DNA of 38,957 nt from Actinocrinis puniceicyclus (GCF_018283645.1 NZ_JAGSXH010000057.1:1-38957), one strand, 5' to 3'. Counted from the first letter of the stretch, positions 26,057 through 34,669 are shown. Numbers and translations: made by a program. Notes: generated by a model from the sequence alone, not told the origin.

Positions 26057-27109
26057 CTAACTCGCGCTCGGTGAGGGTGCCGGCAGCAGTTTCGGCAGTT
26101 TCGGCAACGGGCCGTCTGTGGTGCCGGTGGTTCCGTAGTGGCCCGCCGGAGCGGCCGCGTTCCGGCTCTCGCCGTAGAGCACGAAGACCACGGCGACCTG
26201 CCCGATGGTGCTGTCGGTGTCATCGACGGTGGAGACCGTCTTGGTGGCCGCCGCGTCCTTGAGGACCGCGGTGATGAGGCCGCCGGCTCCCGCAGCCGGC
26301 GCGGAGCCGCCGATCACCGGCCCGGCGCCCGCGGCGCGCAACGCCTGCGCGAGCGAGAGGTACAGGCTGTTCTGCGGATCCGGCGCGGGGTCCAGCGGCG
26401 CCGCCATGAAGGCCGCGGTCGGCTTCACCGGGTTCGTCGCGGAAGGCATCACGGTCACGCTGATCACGCCGATGCTCTTGAACGCCTGGACGGTCCGGAC
26501 CGCCCAGGCGGCGGTCATCGCGGCCGGCACCGCGTTCGGCGTCGCCGATGCCGAAGGCGAGGCCGCCGGCGACGCCGAGGCGCTCCCGGCGGCTGCGCCG
26601 GTCGCCGCGCTCTGCACGGTCAGCGCCTCGACCAGCAGGTTGATCGCCTGGGCCACCGGGTCGCCGCCGGGCACCTTCTGCCCGAGCGGCGCGTAGTTGG
26701 CCACCAGGTCCTGAAGCGAGGCCACGCTGCTCGGGTCGGCGAAGGTCGGGTTGACGGTGATGTCCGCGGTGATCGTCGCCGCGGCCTGTTTGGTCAGCGC
26801 CAGCACCGAGTTCACCGCCCCCGGGTCGTAACCGGCGGCCCGCACCACCACCACCGCGTCGTTGAACAGCTGGTTGTTGACCAGGTTGTCCTTCGTGCCG
26901 TCGATGTAGTCCTGCATGTGCTGGTTGTCGGCGCTCAGCGAGAACTGCTTGGTCTCCAGGCGGTTCTTGGCGTTGTTGGCGCTGGTGATCTGCCCGTTGA
27001 GGAAGTCGACCTGCGCCTTGGGCAGGAAAGACGCACCGAGCACGAGCCCGACGGTCAGCGCGAGGAACACCGCGATGATCGACACGACGTGGTACCGGAA
27101 GTCGATCAC
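26057..27109 (-). CDS. mctB: MctB/SteB-like copper transport and division-associated membrane protein
   Basis: The 350-residue protein begins VIDFRYHVVSIIAVFLALTVGLVLGASFL, one N-terminal membrane anchor. Then comes a heptad-rich stretch (FLNGQITSANNAKNRLETKQFSL...) and an extracytoplasmic domain, with an Ala/Ser/Pro-rich insertion (ASASPAASPSASATPN, about 195-215) and a C terminus of Pro/Ser residues. This matches MctB (Rv1698; DUF3186), first described as involved in copper efflux in mycobacteria, and the SteB partner of SteA in Corynebacterium. The GTG start overlaps the steA stop by 4 bases, so the two are made together. Confidence 0.9.
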   Translation of the reverse strand: MIDFRYHVVSIIAVFLALTVGLVLGASFLPKAQVDFLNGQITSANNAKNRLETKQFSLSADNQHMQDYIDGTKDNLVNNQLFNDAVVVVRAAGYDPGAVNSVLALTKQAAATITADITVNPTFADPSSVASLQDLVANYAPLGQKVPGGDPVAQAINLLVEALTVQSAATGAAAGSASASPAASPSASATPNAVPAAMTAAWAVRTVQAFKSIGVISVTVMPSATNPVKPTAAFMAAPLDPAPDPQNSLYLSLAQALRAAGAGPVIGGSAPAAGAGGLITAVLKDAAATKTVSTVDDTDSTIGQVAVVFVLYGESRNAAAPAGHYGTTGTTDGPLPKLPKLLPAPSPSAS

Positions 27110-28305
27110 GAGAACAGTCCCTGCACCCAGAACACGAACGAGTCCCAGTACCCGCGCAGGACCTCCCAGTACAGCCCGCCGAGCGGGGAGACCAGGGCCG
27201 TGGCGACCACGGTCACCAGAGCCGCGCCGATCAGCAGCAGCAGCGAGCCGGTGGAGATCTGGCTGCGGTAGAGCCGGGAGACGCCCTTGGCGTCGACGAG
27301 CTTGCCGCCGACCCGCAGTCTCGTCAGGAAGGTCGAGGCCATGCCGCCGCGGCCCTTGTCCAGGAACTCGACGAGGTTCGCGTGGGTGCCGACCGCGACG
27401 ATGAGCTTGGCGCCCTTGTCGTCTGCGAGCAGCATCGCCACATCCTCGCTGGTCCCCGCCGCCGGGAAGACGACGCACTCGCGGCCCAGCGCGCTCATCC
27501 GCTCCAGGCCCGGGGCGCGCCCGTCCCGGTAGGCGTGCACAACCACCTCGGCGCCACAGGTCAGCGCTTCGTCCGAGACCGAGTCCATGTCGCCGACGAT
27601 CATATGCGGCTTGTAGCCGGCCTCCAGAATCGCGTCGGCGCCGCCGTCCACGCCGATCAGGATCGGGCGGTATTCGCGGATGTAAGGGCGCAGCGTCTTG
27701 AGATCCTCCCGGAAGTGGTAGCCGCGCACCACGATCAGCACGTGCTTGTCGTCGAAGTCGGTGCGCACGTCCGGTACGCCCACGCCGTCGAGCAGCAGAT
27801 CCCGCTCCTTGCGCAGGTACTCCATCGTGTTCTGGACGAAGGCCTCGAGCTGCTCGGAAAGCCCGGCGCGGGCCTCCTCCATCGCGGTCAGGATCGCGGG
27901 AAGGTTGAGCAGCTTGCCCGCGGCCAGCGGGGTGTCGCCGCGGAAGAGCACGTTGCCTTCGACGCGCAGCCGCTCGCCGTCCCGCGCCAGCGTCATCACG
28001 TGCGGGCCGACGTCGTCGATCAGGGGGATTCCGGCCGAGACGATGATCTCCGGGCCGAGGTTCGGATAGCGCCCGCTGATCGACGCGGAGGCGTTGACCA
28101 CGGCCGCGGGGCGGCGGGCGACCAGGGCCTCCGCGGCGATCCGGTCGATGTCCTGGTGGTCGATGACCGCGATCTCGCCCGGCCGCAGCCGCTTGGTCAG
28201 GTTCTTGGTGCGCCGGTCCACGCGCGCGACGCCGTCCGCGGCCGGCCCGGGCCGCGGTTCGGCCCGCTCAGCCGCGCGCTCGGGCGGGCGCACGGTGATC
28301 CTCAT
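27106..28305 (-). CDS. steA: SteA-like cytokinetic protein with thiamine-pyrophosphokinase-like fold
   Basis: The 399-residue protein starts MRITVRPPERAAERAEPRPG, then has a globular part (DHQDIDRIAAEALVARRPAAVVNA and GPHVMTLARDGERLRVEGN). A domain with the TPK-like sequence ILIGVDGGADAILEAGYKPHMIVGDMDSVSD follows, and one C-terminal hydrophobic segment (SLLLLIGAALVTVVATALV). It corresponds to Rv1697 in M. tuberculosis and SteA of Corynebacterium glutamicum, a division-site protein acting with SteB. AGGA lies 8 bases before the ATG; the frame is open upstream but without likely homology. It heads a dense run through mctB, PNPT, the flippase and GT4. Confidence 0.9.
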   Translation of the reverse strand: MRITVRPPERAAERAEPRPGPAADGVARVDRRTKNLTKRLRPGEIAVIDHQDIDRIAAEALVARRPAAVVNASASISGRYPNLGPEIIVSAGIPLIDDVGPHVMTLARDGERLRVEGNVLFRGDTPLAAGKLLNLPAILTAMEEARAGLSEQLEAFVQNTMEYLRKERDLLLDGVGVPDVRTDFDDKHVLIVVRGYHFREDLKTLRPYIREYRPILIGVDGGADAILEAGYKPHMIVGDMDSVSDEALTCGAEVVVHAYRDGRAPGLERMSALGRECVVFPAAGTSEDVAMLLADDKGAKLIVAVGTHANLVEFLDKGRGGMASTFLTRLRVGGKLVDAKGVSRLYRSQISTGSLLLLIGAALVTVVATALVSPLGGLYWEVLRGYWDSFVFWVQGLFS

Positions 28306-28458
28306 CGGGACAATCCTGCCAGGCCCGTGCGGCCTGACACGTCCCACTGCACCAGTTCTTAACACGCCTTCAGCCGGTCGTGACGGGGTTGTTACGTGAG
28401 CGGGCTCGTTTTTCCATGGCGCCGTCCCGGTTCCATCGCGCCTGGACGCCGCCCGGCT

Positions 28459-30279
28459 TCACCGCCGTTCGGCGTGCGCGGCCGCGAGCAACTCCTCGGC
28501 GTGCGCCTGGCCAAGCTCGGAGTCTTCCAGGCCGGAGAGCATACGCGCCAATTCGCGTCTGCGCTCGGCGTCGTCGAGCACCGTCACCCCCGAGGAGGTG
28601 ATGGAACCGTCGCTCTCCTTGCGCACCAGCAACTGGCGGTCCGCGAACGCGGCCACCTGCGGAAGATGCGTGACCACGATGACCTGCGCGGTCCGCGCCA
28701 GCCTGGCCAGCCGCCGGCCGACCTCGACCGCGGCCTTGCCGCCGACTCCGGCGTCGACCTCGTCGAAGACGAAGGTGGGCACCGGGTCGGCGCCCGCGAA
28801 GACCACCTCGACGGCGAGCATCACGCGGGAGAGTTCGCCGCCCGAGGCGCCCTTGGCGATCGGCAGGAAGGGGGCGCCGGGATGCGACGCGAGGCGCAGT
28901 TCCACGTCGTCGACGCCGTTGGGTCCGAAAGCGACCAGCCGCTGCGCGCCGCTGTCCGGATACGGCACGGGCAGCGCCGAGGAGGTGTCGGCGCTCGCGG
29001 GCAGTTCCCGCTGCGCGACGTGCACCGCGATCCGCGCGTGCGGCATCGCCAGCTCGGCGAGTTCGCCGGTCACGGCCGCGGCGAACTTCTCGGCGGCGGC
29101 CCGGCGCGCGGCGGAGACCTCGGCGGCGTGGTCCGCCAGCCGCGCCCGCAGTTCGTCGCGCCGCGCGGTCAGCGTCTCGATCCGGTCGTCGTCCCCGTCG
29201 AGCTCGGCAAGGCGCCCGGCCGCCTGCTCGGCCCAGGCCAGCACGTCGTCGAGGGTCGGCCCGTGCCGCCGGCACAGGTGCTCCAGGTCGGCGATGCGCT
29301 GGTTGACCACCTCGAGCCGCACCGGGTCCGCCTCGATACCGGCCAGGTAACCGGCCAGGTCGGTCGCGGTCTCGGTCAGCTGCCAGTAAAGCTCCTCAAG
29401 GCGCGCGGCGATCGGCGCGATCGCCGCGTCGTCACCGCGCACCTGCTCCACCGCGCGGCGGGCGGCGTTCACCAGCGAGCAGGCGTCGCCACCGACCGCC
29501 GCGTCGTCGCTCGACAACAGCGCCTCGTGCGCGCTCGCGGCGGCCGCGCGCAGCGATTCGGCGCTGCCGAGCCGCTGCGCTTCGGCGGCCAGCTTCTCCA
29601 GTTCCCCGGCGACCGGCTCGACCTTGTCGAACTCCGCGAGGCCGTAGCGCAGCGCATCCGCCTCCTGCGCGCGTTCACGCGCCTGGGTGGTCAACTCGCC
29701 CAGTTGCGCCGCCACGTCGCGGTACTGCTGGTAGGCAGCGCGGTACTCGCCCAGCGGGCGGGATACGGCGTCCCCGGCGTAGCGGTCCAGCGAGGCGCGC
29801 TGCCGGGCCGGTTGCAGCAGCCGCTGCTGTGCGGACTGGCCGTGCATCGCGATCAGGTCCTCGCCCAGGTCCGCCAGCACGGAAACCGGCACGGCCTGGC
29901 CGCCCAGGTGCGCGCGCGAACGCACCGAGGCGTTCTGACCGGAGCCCTGCCCGCCGACGACGCGGGCGAGCAGCAGTTCGGCCCGCGCGCCGCCGTCCGC
30001 GCCCGGCTCCGCGGGGTCTATCGCCGCGCCCGTCTCGGCCGCCCGGCGCGCGACGGCGCCCTCGGCGGGGATCAGCACCCGGCCCTCGATCACCGCCCGG
30101 TCTGCGCCCGGCCGGATCCGCGTGGTCTCCGCGCGGCCGCCGAACAGCAGATCCAGCCCGCTGACGACCATGGTCTTGCCGGCGCCGGTCTCACCGGTAA
30201 CGGCGGTGAAGCCGGGCGACAACTCCAGTACGGCGTCCTCGATCACGCCGAGGCCGCGGATGCGCATCTGCTCCAGCAC
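28459..30279 (-). CDS. recN: DNA repair protein RecN
   Basis: The 606-residue SMC-like ATPase has Walker A GETGAGKT (29-36), long helical segments rich in Ala, Glu and Arg (the coiled coil, about 155-370), the signature GASGGELSRVMLA, and Walker B VFDEVDAGVGG. RecN acts in double-strand break repair, holding broken ends together. The start is the GTG at 30279 (VLEQMRIRGLG), supported by a TAATCT box ending 8 bases before it. The next ATG, four codons in, is an alternative. It follows nadK by 50 bases. The order nadK-recN-steA is conserved in actinobacteria. I saw no SOS box. Confidence 0.96.
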   Translation of the reverse strand: MLEQMRIRGLGVIEDAVLELSPGFTAVTGETGAGKTMVVSGLDLLFGGRAETTRIRPGADRAVIEGRVLIPAEGAVARRAAETGAAIDPAEPGADGGARAELLLARVVGGQGSGQNASVRSRAHLGGQAVPVSVLADLGEDLIAMHGQSAQQRLLQPARQRASLDRYAGDAVSRPLGEYRAAYQQYRDVAAQLGELTTQARERAQEADALRYGLAEFDKVEPVAGELEKLAAEAQRLGSAESLRAAAASAHEALLSSDDAAVGGDACSLVNAARRAVEQVRGDDAAIAPIAARLEELYWQLTETATDLAGYLAGIEADPVRLEVVNQRIADLEHLCRRHGPTLDDVLAWAEQAAGRLAELDGDDDRIETLTARRDELRARLADHAAEVSAARRAAAEKFAAAVTGELAELAMPHARIAVHVAQRELPASADTSSALPVPYPDSGAQRLVAFGPNGVDDVELRLASHPGAPFLPIAKGASGGELSRVMLAVEVVFAGADPVPTFVFDEVDAGVGGKAAVEVGRRLARLARTAQVIVVTHLPQVAAFADRQLLVRKESDGSITSSGVTVLDDAERRRELARMLSGLEDSELGQAHAEELLAAAHAERR

Positions 30280-30286
30280 ACTCGTG

Positions 30287-30292
30287 AGATTA
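30287..30292 (-). promoter_or_regulatory. Start-adjacent -10 box (TAATCT) of recN
   Basis: TAATCT on the minus strand ends 8 bases before the GTG at 30279. It lies in the 50-base nadK-recN spacer and implies that recN can be transcribed separately and without a leader. Confidence 0.5.
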
Positions 30293-30329
30293 GCGGAACT
30301 GCCGGACATCGGACCGCTCGAAACAGCCG

Positions 30330-31265
30330 TCAATCCCGTGCGCGCCAGCCGTCCACCGGCAGCCCGAACTTGGCCACCAGCCGGTCGGTGAACGGCGCGT
30401 CGTGCAGCCTGGCCAGACGCACCGAGCGCTCGCCCCTGCGCACCTCGACGCGGGCACGGTACGGAAGGTCGAGCGTGCGGCGCCCATCGCACCAGAGCAC
30501 CGCGCTGCCCTCCGGCCCCACCGCCCAGCCGTCCTCGATCTCGACCGCCAGCAGCGAGGTCGGCGCGGCCACCAGCGGCCGGGCGAACAGCGCGTGCGCG
30601 GAGATCGGGACCAGCAGCAGCGCCTCTACCTCCGGCCAGACCACCGGTCCGCCGCCGGAGAACGCGTACGCGGTGGACCCGGTCGGCGTCGCGCACACCA
30701 CCCCGTCGCAGCCCCAGCGCGACAGCGGCCGCCCGTCGATCTCGATCAGGACCTCGATCATGCGTGCCCGCGAGCGTTTCTCCACGCTGGCCTCGTTCAG
30801 CGCCCAGGTGTGCCCGATCACACGCCCGCCTTGGAGCACCATCACGTCGAGCGTCATACGCTCCTCGACCTCGTACCGTTGCTCCACGATGCGTTCGACG
30901 ACCTCGTGCAGGTCCTCCAATTCCGCCTCGGCAAGGAAGCCGACCCGGCCGAGGTTGACCCCGAGCAACGGGATGTCGGCCTCGCGGGCCAGTTCCGCGC
31001 CGCGCAGCAGCGTCCCGTCGCCGCCGAGCACCACGACCAGTTCGCAGTCGTCCACCGCGTGCCGGTCGTCCGGCACGATCCAGGCGGTCGGCCCGAAGTC
31101 CACGCCGTCCACTTCTCCGGCGAGCACCCGCACCTCGACCCCGGCCGCCGAAAGCCAGTGCGCGACCTTGCGCGCCGCGTCCTTGGCCTCTTTGCGGCCG
31201 GTGTGGGTGATCAGCAGGACGCTGCGCTTGGGCCGCTCGCCGCCGCTGCTGTCGTCGACCGTCAC
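30330..31265 (-). CDS. nadK: NAD kinase
   Basis: The 311-residue protein has the NAD kinase motifs: GGDGTLLRGA (about 93-102), the NEASVEK metal and substrate site, and TPTGSTAYAFSGGGPVV. It makes NADP from NAD with ATP or polyphosphate. The ATG overlaps the tlyA stop as ATGA, so it is coupled with tlyA. The first 15 residues (TVDDSSGGERPKRS) precede the first strand VLLITHTGRKEA. Its place between tlyA and recN is the same as Rv1695 (ppnK). Confidence 0.97.
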   Translation of the reverse strand: MTVDDSSGGERPKRSVLLITHTGRKEAKDAARKVAHWLSAAGVEVRVLAGEVDGVDFGPTAWIVPDDRHAVDDCELVVVLGGDGTLLRGAELAREADIPLLGVNLGRVGFLAEAELEDLHEVVERIVEQRYEVEERMTLDVMVLQGGRVIGHTWALNEASVEKRSRARMIEVLIEIDGRPLSRWGCDGVVCATPTGSTAYAFSGGGPVVWPEVEALLLVPISAHALFARPLVAAPTSLLAVEIEDGWAVGPEGSAVLWCDGRRTLDLPYRARVEVRRGERSVRLARLHDAPFTDRLVAKFGLPVDGWRARD

Positions 31266-32143
31266 GCGCGCTCCCTATGTCCGTCGCCATGTCTGTCCCC
31301 ACGCGGGTACACGCTCGCCGCGGCCCCGGCGGGCCCCTCGGCGACAGCGTGCGCCAACTGCTCTTCGTCCAGCGGCACGGCACCTGCGCGCAGCCACACG
31401 AAGTACTCCACGTTGCCGCTCGGGCCGGGCAGCGGGCTCGCGGTCACCCCGAGCACGCCGAGCCCGAGCGCCCACGCGGCCGCGGCCACGGTACGTACCG
31501 CGTCCGCGTGCAGCGCGGGGTCGCGCACCACACCGCCGGCACCGAGCCGTTCCCGGCCCACCTCGAACTGCGGCTTGACCATGAGCGCGAGGTCCGCGTC
31601 CGGCCTGGCGCAGCGCACGAGAGCGGGCAGGACCAGCGTCAGCGAGATGAACGACAGGTCGCCGACGATGAGTTCCGCGGCCTCGCCGCCGATCTGCTCC
31701 AACGTCAGATCGCGCACGTTGGTTCGATCCACCACCACAACGCGCGGATCGGTCCGCAAACGCCAGGCCAGTTGCCCGTAACCGACATCGACCGCGACGA
31801 CTTGCCGGGCGCCCGCGCGCAGCAGCACGTCGGTGAAGCCCCCGGTGGACGCTCCGGCGTCCAGACAGCGGCGTCCCTGCACGGAAAGTCCCTGCGGACC
31901 GAACGCCGCCAGGGCGCCGGCGAGCTTGTGGCCGCCGCGCGACGCGTATTCGATCTCTGCGTCCTGCGCGCTCACGACGACGATCGCAGCGGAGGTCTCG
32001 ACCTGGGTGGCCGGCTTCGCCGCCGCCTGGCCGCCGATGGTGACGCGCCCGGCCGCGATCAACTCGACCGCCTGCTCCCGCGAGCGGGCCAGCCCGCGCC
32101 GGACCAGTTCGGCGTCAAGTCGCCGCCGGGGCTGTCCCGCCAT
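31262..32143 (-). CDS. tlyA: rRNA 2'-O-methyltransferase TlyA (hemolysin A family)
   Basis: The 293-residue protein has an N-terminal S4 domain (RRLDAELVRRGLARSREQAVELIAAGRVTI) and a FtsJ-like methyltransferase domain with the SAM loop CLDAGASTGGFTDVLLRAGA. Next come VVAVDVGYGQLAW, and ELIVGDLSFISL, with MVKPQFEVGR near the end. In mycobacteria TlyA methylates 16S and 23S rRNA ribose positions, and loss gives capreomycin resistance. It starts the tlyA-nadK unit. The ATG at 32143 has only a weak purine run upstream. The 254 bases between it and the small hypothetical gene hold nothing I can support. Confidence 0.95.
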   Translation of the reverse strand: MAGQPRRRLDAELVRRGLARSREQAVELIAAGRVTIGGQAAAKPATQVETSAAIVVVSAQDAEIEYASRGGHKLAGALAAFGPQGLSVQGRRCLDAGASTGGFTDVLLRAGARQVVAVDVGYGQLAWRLRTDPRVVVVDRTNVRDLTLEQIGGEAAELIVGDLSFISLTLVLPALVRCARPDADLALMVKPQFEVGRERLGAGGVVRDPALHADAVRTVAAAAWALGLGVLGVTASPLPGPSGNVEYFVWLRAGAVPLDEEQLAHAVAEGPAGAAASVYPRGDRHGDGHRERA

Positions 32144-32397
32144 CTCGATCCCGTCCAGCCGTGCCGTACCGAGACCGTCTGCGTCCCGGGTGTGTGTCTA
32201 GTGTCCCGCGCCGGAAATCCGTCGCATGACTCTGCTCGACCTGGCTGCGCAGGTCCGGTCATCCGCGCCCGGCTGGCAAGGCGCCGGAACACCCTCGCGG
32301 TGCTCAATCAACGCAGTGGGTCGTCTGCGGGTGTTTCGGCAACGCGGCCAGGCGGGATGCGGGGGCCGATTTTCACGGCGGATTTCGGCGCGGGACA

Positions 32398-32664
32398 CTA
32401 GCTTGCCGCGTCCTGCCGGTCGATCTGCGCCAGTGCGTCCTGGAGTCGCTGGTGGATGCCGTCGTACAACTCCGGGTGCGCCCCGGTCTGCAGTTCGGGC
32501 AGTTCGCGCAGCCGCTCCAGTGCCGCGTCGACATCGGGGTGACCCGTCGGCTCGGGTTCCGGGACTGCGGCGAACAGATCCGGCGCGTCCGGAGCGGGCG
32601 TACGCGGCGGCATCTCTTGGCGCATGGCCGTGCCGTCGGTGCGAACCACGCCCTCTGTGTCCAT
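32398..32664 (-). CDS. Small conserved hypothetical protein upstream of tlyA
   Basis: The 88-residue product is acidic and helical, with a core GHPDVDAALERLRELPEL, then HPELYDGIHQRLQDALAQID. A Pro-rich segment precedes the core. I recall a similar small protein between tlyA and the upstream genes in actinobacteria, in the neighbourhood of Rv1693, so I think it is real, but no function is known. A GAGAGGA run lies upstream of the first ATG; an internal ATG at residue 14 is an alternative. It is divergent from the SCP2 gene, with a hairpin-forming inverted repeat between them. Confidence 0.65.
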   Translation of the reverse strand: MDTEGVVRTDGTAMRQEMPPRTPAPDAPDLFAAVPEPEPTGHPDVDAALERLRELPELQTGAHPELYDGIHQRLQDALAQIDRQDAAS

Positions 32665-32700
32665 GCTGCCCGCCGTCCTCTCGCCCAGCCAGTGTCTTTA

Positions 32701-32720
32701 GGCACTGCCCAGGCAGTGCC
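32701..32720. promoter_or_regulatory. Perfect inverted repeat in the hypothetical/SCP2 divergent region
   Basis: GGCACTGCC (32701-32709), two bases, and GGCAGTGCC (32712-32720) form a 9-bp inverted repeat between two divergent starts (32664 and 32797). It is too compact for a good terminator, so an operator is more likely. Confidence 0.4.
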
Positions 32721-32783
32721 CGCGTCCGCCGCTGCTTCTGGCTGTACTCCCTGACCGTACCGCGTGGCGCGGCCCACTGGATG

Positions 32784-32789
32784 TAGGGT
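32784..32789 (+). promoter_or_regulatory. Start-adjacent -10 box (TAGGGT) of the SCP2 gene
   Basis: TAGGGT ends 8 bases before the GTG at 32797. It selects this start over an upstream in-frame ATG-like region. Confidence 0.5.
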
Positions 32790-32796
32790 GCCAGCC

Positions 32797-33147
32797 GTGG
32801 CGACCGAGAACGAATGCGCCGCGGCCCTGGACCGGCTGGCCGCGAAGATGGGCGGCCTTGACGAGGGCAGCCGCGACCGGCACCGGCTTGAGCGCACGGT
32901 GAGCTGTCACGTGCCGGACCTGGAGACGACCTTTCACGGCTTGCTCAAGGACGCGCGGCTGCTGAACGTCGTCGCCTACACGGACGGGGCCGAGGTACCG
33001 CAGGCGCAGATCCGGCTGACGATACCGAGCGACGAGTTGCTGATGCTGGTCGACGGCGGGCTGAACTTCATCTCCGCGTGGACTTCGGGCCGGATAAAGG
33101 TCAACGCCTCCTTCGGCGACCTGATCCGGCTGCGCAAGATCTTCTGA
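32797..33147 (+). CDS. SCP2 sterol-binding domain protein
   Basis: The 116-residue protein consists of one SCP2-like domain: VATENECAAALDRLAAKMGG, a TVSCHVPDLETTFHGLLKDARL strand-helix stretch, QAQIRLTIPSDELLMLVDGGLNF, SAWTSGRIKVNASFGDLIRLRKIF. SCP2 domains bind lipids or acyl chains in a hydrophobic tunnel; the ligand here is unknown. An SCP2 gene is commonly found in this cluster between tlyA and the HAD gene. It reads opposite to the neighbours and converges on the HAD gene. The GTG start is chosen by the adjacent -10 box. Confidence 0.85.
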   Translation: MATENECAAALDRLAAKMGGLDEGSRDRHRLERTVSCHVPDLETTFHGLLKDARLLNVVAYTDGAEVPQAQIRLTIPSDELLMLVDGGLNFISAWTSGRIKVNASFGDLIRLRKIF

Positions 33148-33162
33148 CCCGGTTCATCCCAG

Positions 33163-33208
33163 CGGCCGCGGCGCCCACCGCAGTGAGCCACCGCGGCTGC
33201 CGCGGCCG
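33163..33208. terminator. Possible terminator between SCP2 and HAD genes
   Basis: CGGCCGCGGC (33163-33172) and GCCGCGGCCG (33199-33208) form a 10-bp stem with a 26-base loop between converging genes. The long loop makes it weaker evidence than the other hairpins. Confidence 0.4.
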
Positions 33209-34114
33209 TCATCCCTCACGCCAGTCGGTGATCAGCCGATTCGGCTCCAGCAGTGCGCGCAGGTCCTCGGCCAGGTAGGTCGGCTGTTGCTCTTCGGGCG
33301 CCTTTCGCACGTCCGGCAGCCGGGTCACGCCGGTGAGCACGAGCAGCGAGTCGACGCCGGCCCGGTTCGCGCCCTCGATGTCCGTGTCCAGGCGGTCTCC
33401 GACCACCAGCGGCCGGCGTGCTCGGGTCCGGATCATGGTCTCGCGGTGCAGTGCGGGCTCCGGCTTGCCGGCCACAGTCGGCCACGTCCCCGTCGCTGCG
33501 GCGACCGCGCCGACGAGAGCGCCGTTGCCGGGAGCGATCCCCCGCGCGGTGGGCATCGTCCGGTCCGTGTTCGCCGCGAACCAGGGCACGCCCTGCTCGA
33601 CCGCGTATGCGGCCTCCGCGAGTTCCTTCCATGACGTGTCCGGCCGGTATCCCTGCACCACGGCGGCGGGGGTGTCCTCGGCGCTGTCGACCAGAGTCAG
33701 CCCGTGCTCCAGCAGTGCCTGTCGCAGCCCTTCGCCGCCTATGACCAGGATGGGCGCACCTTGTGGCACCTGTTCGGCGATCAACCGGGCAACCGCCTGC
33801 GCGGCCGTGACGACGTCCGAGGGTTCCGCCGGCAGCCCCAGTTGCCGCAGGTGTGCGGCGACCGCGTCCGGCGTACGCGACGCGTTGTTCGTGACATACG
33901 CGAGGTGCATCCCCGCGTCGGCGGCGGAAAGCAGCGTGGGCACCGCGTGCGGGACGGCGTCTTTGCCTCGGTATACGACTCCGTCGAGGTCGAGGAGAGC
34001 CGTGTCATAGAGCGAGGCGAGCGGTTGCCGCCCCGCCCGCTCCTCCTGCCGGGCGGTCGTTTCGGCCGCGGCGGCCACACCTTCGATATTCGTCACAATG
34101 AGTGATTGTCTCAT
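33209..34114 (-). CDS. HAD-superfamily subclass IIA phosphatase (NagD-like)
   Basis: The 301-residue protein has the HAD motifs: DTALLDLDGVVYRG with the nucleophile Asp and the general-acid Asp, LAYVTNNASRTP (motif II), the NagD cap region, VAGKPEPALH (motif III) and VVGDRLDTDIEGANRAG (motif IV). These enzymes dephosphorylate small phosphometabolites such as phosphoglycolate, p-nitrophenyl phosphate or nucleotides; the true substrate is unknown. It corresponds to Rv1692 in the same neighbourhood. The start at 34114 is tentative; other in-frame GTG or ATG codons lie upstream and downstream and none has a strong ribosome binding site. Confidence 0.88.
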   Translation of the reverse strand: MRQSLIVTNIEGVAAAAETTARQEERAGRQPLASLYDTALLDLDGVVYRGKDAVPHAVPTLLSAADAGMHLAYVTNNASRTPDAVAAHLRQLGLPAEPSDVVTAAQAVARLIAEQVPQGAPILVIGGEGLRQALLEHGLTLVDSAEDTPAAVVQGYRPDTSWKELAEAAYAVEQGVPWFAANTDRTMPTARGIAPGNGALVGAVAAATGTWPTVAGKPEPALHRETMIRTRARRPLVVGDRLDTDIEGANRAGVDSLLVLTGVTRLPDVRKAPEEQQPTYLAEDLRALLEPNRLITDWREG

Positions 34115-34189
34115 GGGCCGCGGAGCGGGCCGGGCGGCCGCTTGGCCGATGACTCGACTCGAAGCGTTCGGGCGAGACGGCACGTAAAG

Positions 34190-34669
34190 TCACGACCGGC
34201 CCCGCTTCCCCGCTGCCGCCCGGGAACGCACCGTCGCTCGCGCCCCACGCAGCGCCTGCGTGTAGTACCGCACGTCCGGGCGCATCGCCGCGGCCACAGC
34301 CAGGTGCGTTACGGCCATCTCGTAGTCGCCGAGACGCGCGGCCGCCAGGCCCCAGCCGAACTGGGCGTAATCGTCGTCCGGGTCGGCCTCCGCGATTGTG
34401 CGGAACGCGTCGGCCGCGTCCTCGTATTGCTCGGCGTCGAACTGCGCCCGGGCCAGCGCTTCGAGGATCAGGCGGGAACGCGGCATCCGTTCCGCCGCGC
34501 GCGTAAGCAGCTGGGTCGCCGCAGCCGGGTTGCCGCTGTCGAGGAACTGGACGCCGCGCTGGTACCAGTCGTTGACCTCCCCGGAGAGGGCGGACTCGTC
34601 AAGCGGCTCACCATGTCCCGTCGACCGCTCCCGCGCCGCGTGGTCATGCCACTGCGCACTCTCAGCCAC
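34190..34669 (-). CDS. Small tetratricopeptide-repeat protein
   Basis: The 159-residue protein has two to three TPR-like helix pairs: WYQRGVQFLDSGNPAAATQLLTRAAERMP, ILEALARAQFDAEQYEDAADAFRTIAEADP and AQFGWGLAAARLGDYEMAVTHLAVAAAMRP. A basic C-terminal tail follows (ARATVRSRAAAGKRGRS). TPR proteins are binding scaffolds, and the partner is unknown. The start is the GTG at 34669, chosen because GGGAGG sits 6 bases upstream. The frame is open further upstream past the DUF1015 gene start. It is next to the HAD gene, as Rv1691 is to Rv1692. Confidence 0.8.
   Translation of the reverse strand: MAESAQWHDHAARERSTGHGEPLDESALSGEVNDWYQRGVQFLDSGNPAAATQLLTRAAERMPRSRLILEALARAQFDAEQYEDAADAFRTIAEADPDDDYAQFGWGLAAARLGDYEMAVTHLAVAAAMRPDVRYYTQALRGARATVRSRAAAGKRGRS

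Noticed and set aside
30280-30329. SOS (LexA) box upstream of recN
   Set aside because: No CGAAC-N4-GTTCG type motif is present in the short spacer.
28396-31578. 1060-codon open frame opposite recN and nadK
   Set aside because: It spans three conserved genes on the other strand and encodes low-complexity sequence.
32144-32397. Possible small gene between tlyA and the hypothetical gene
   Set aside because: An open minus frame overlaps tlyA, but its product has no pattern or start signal.
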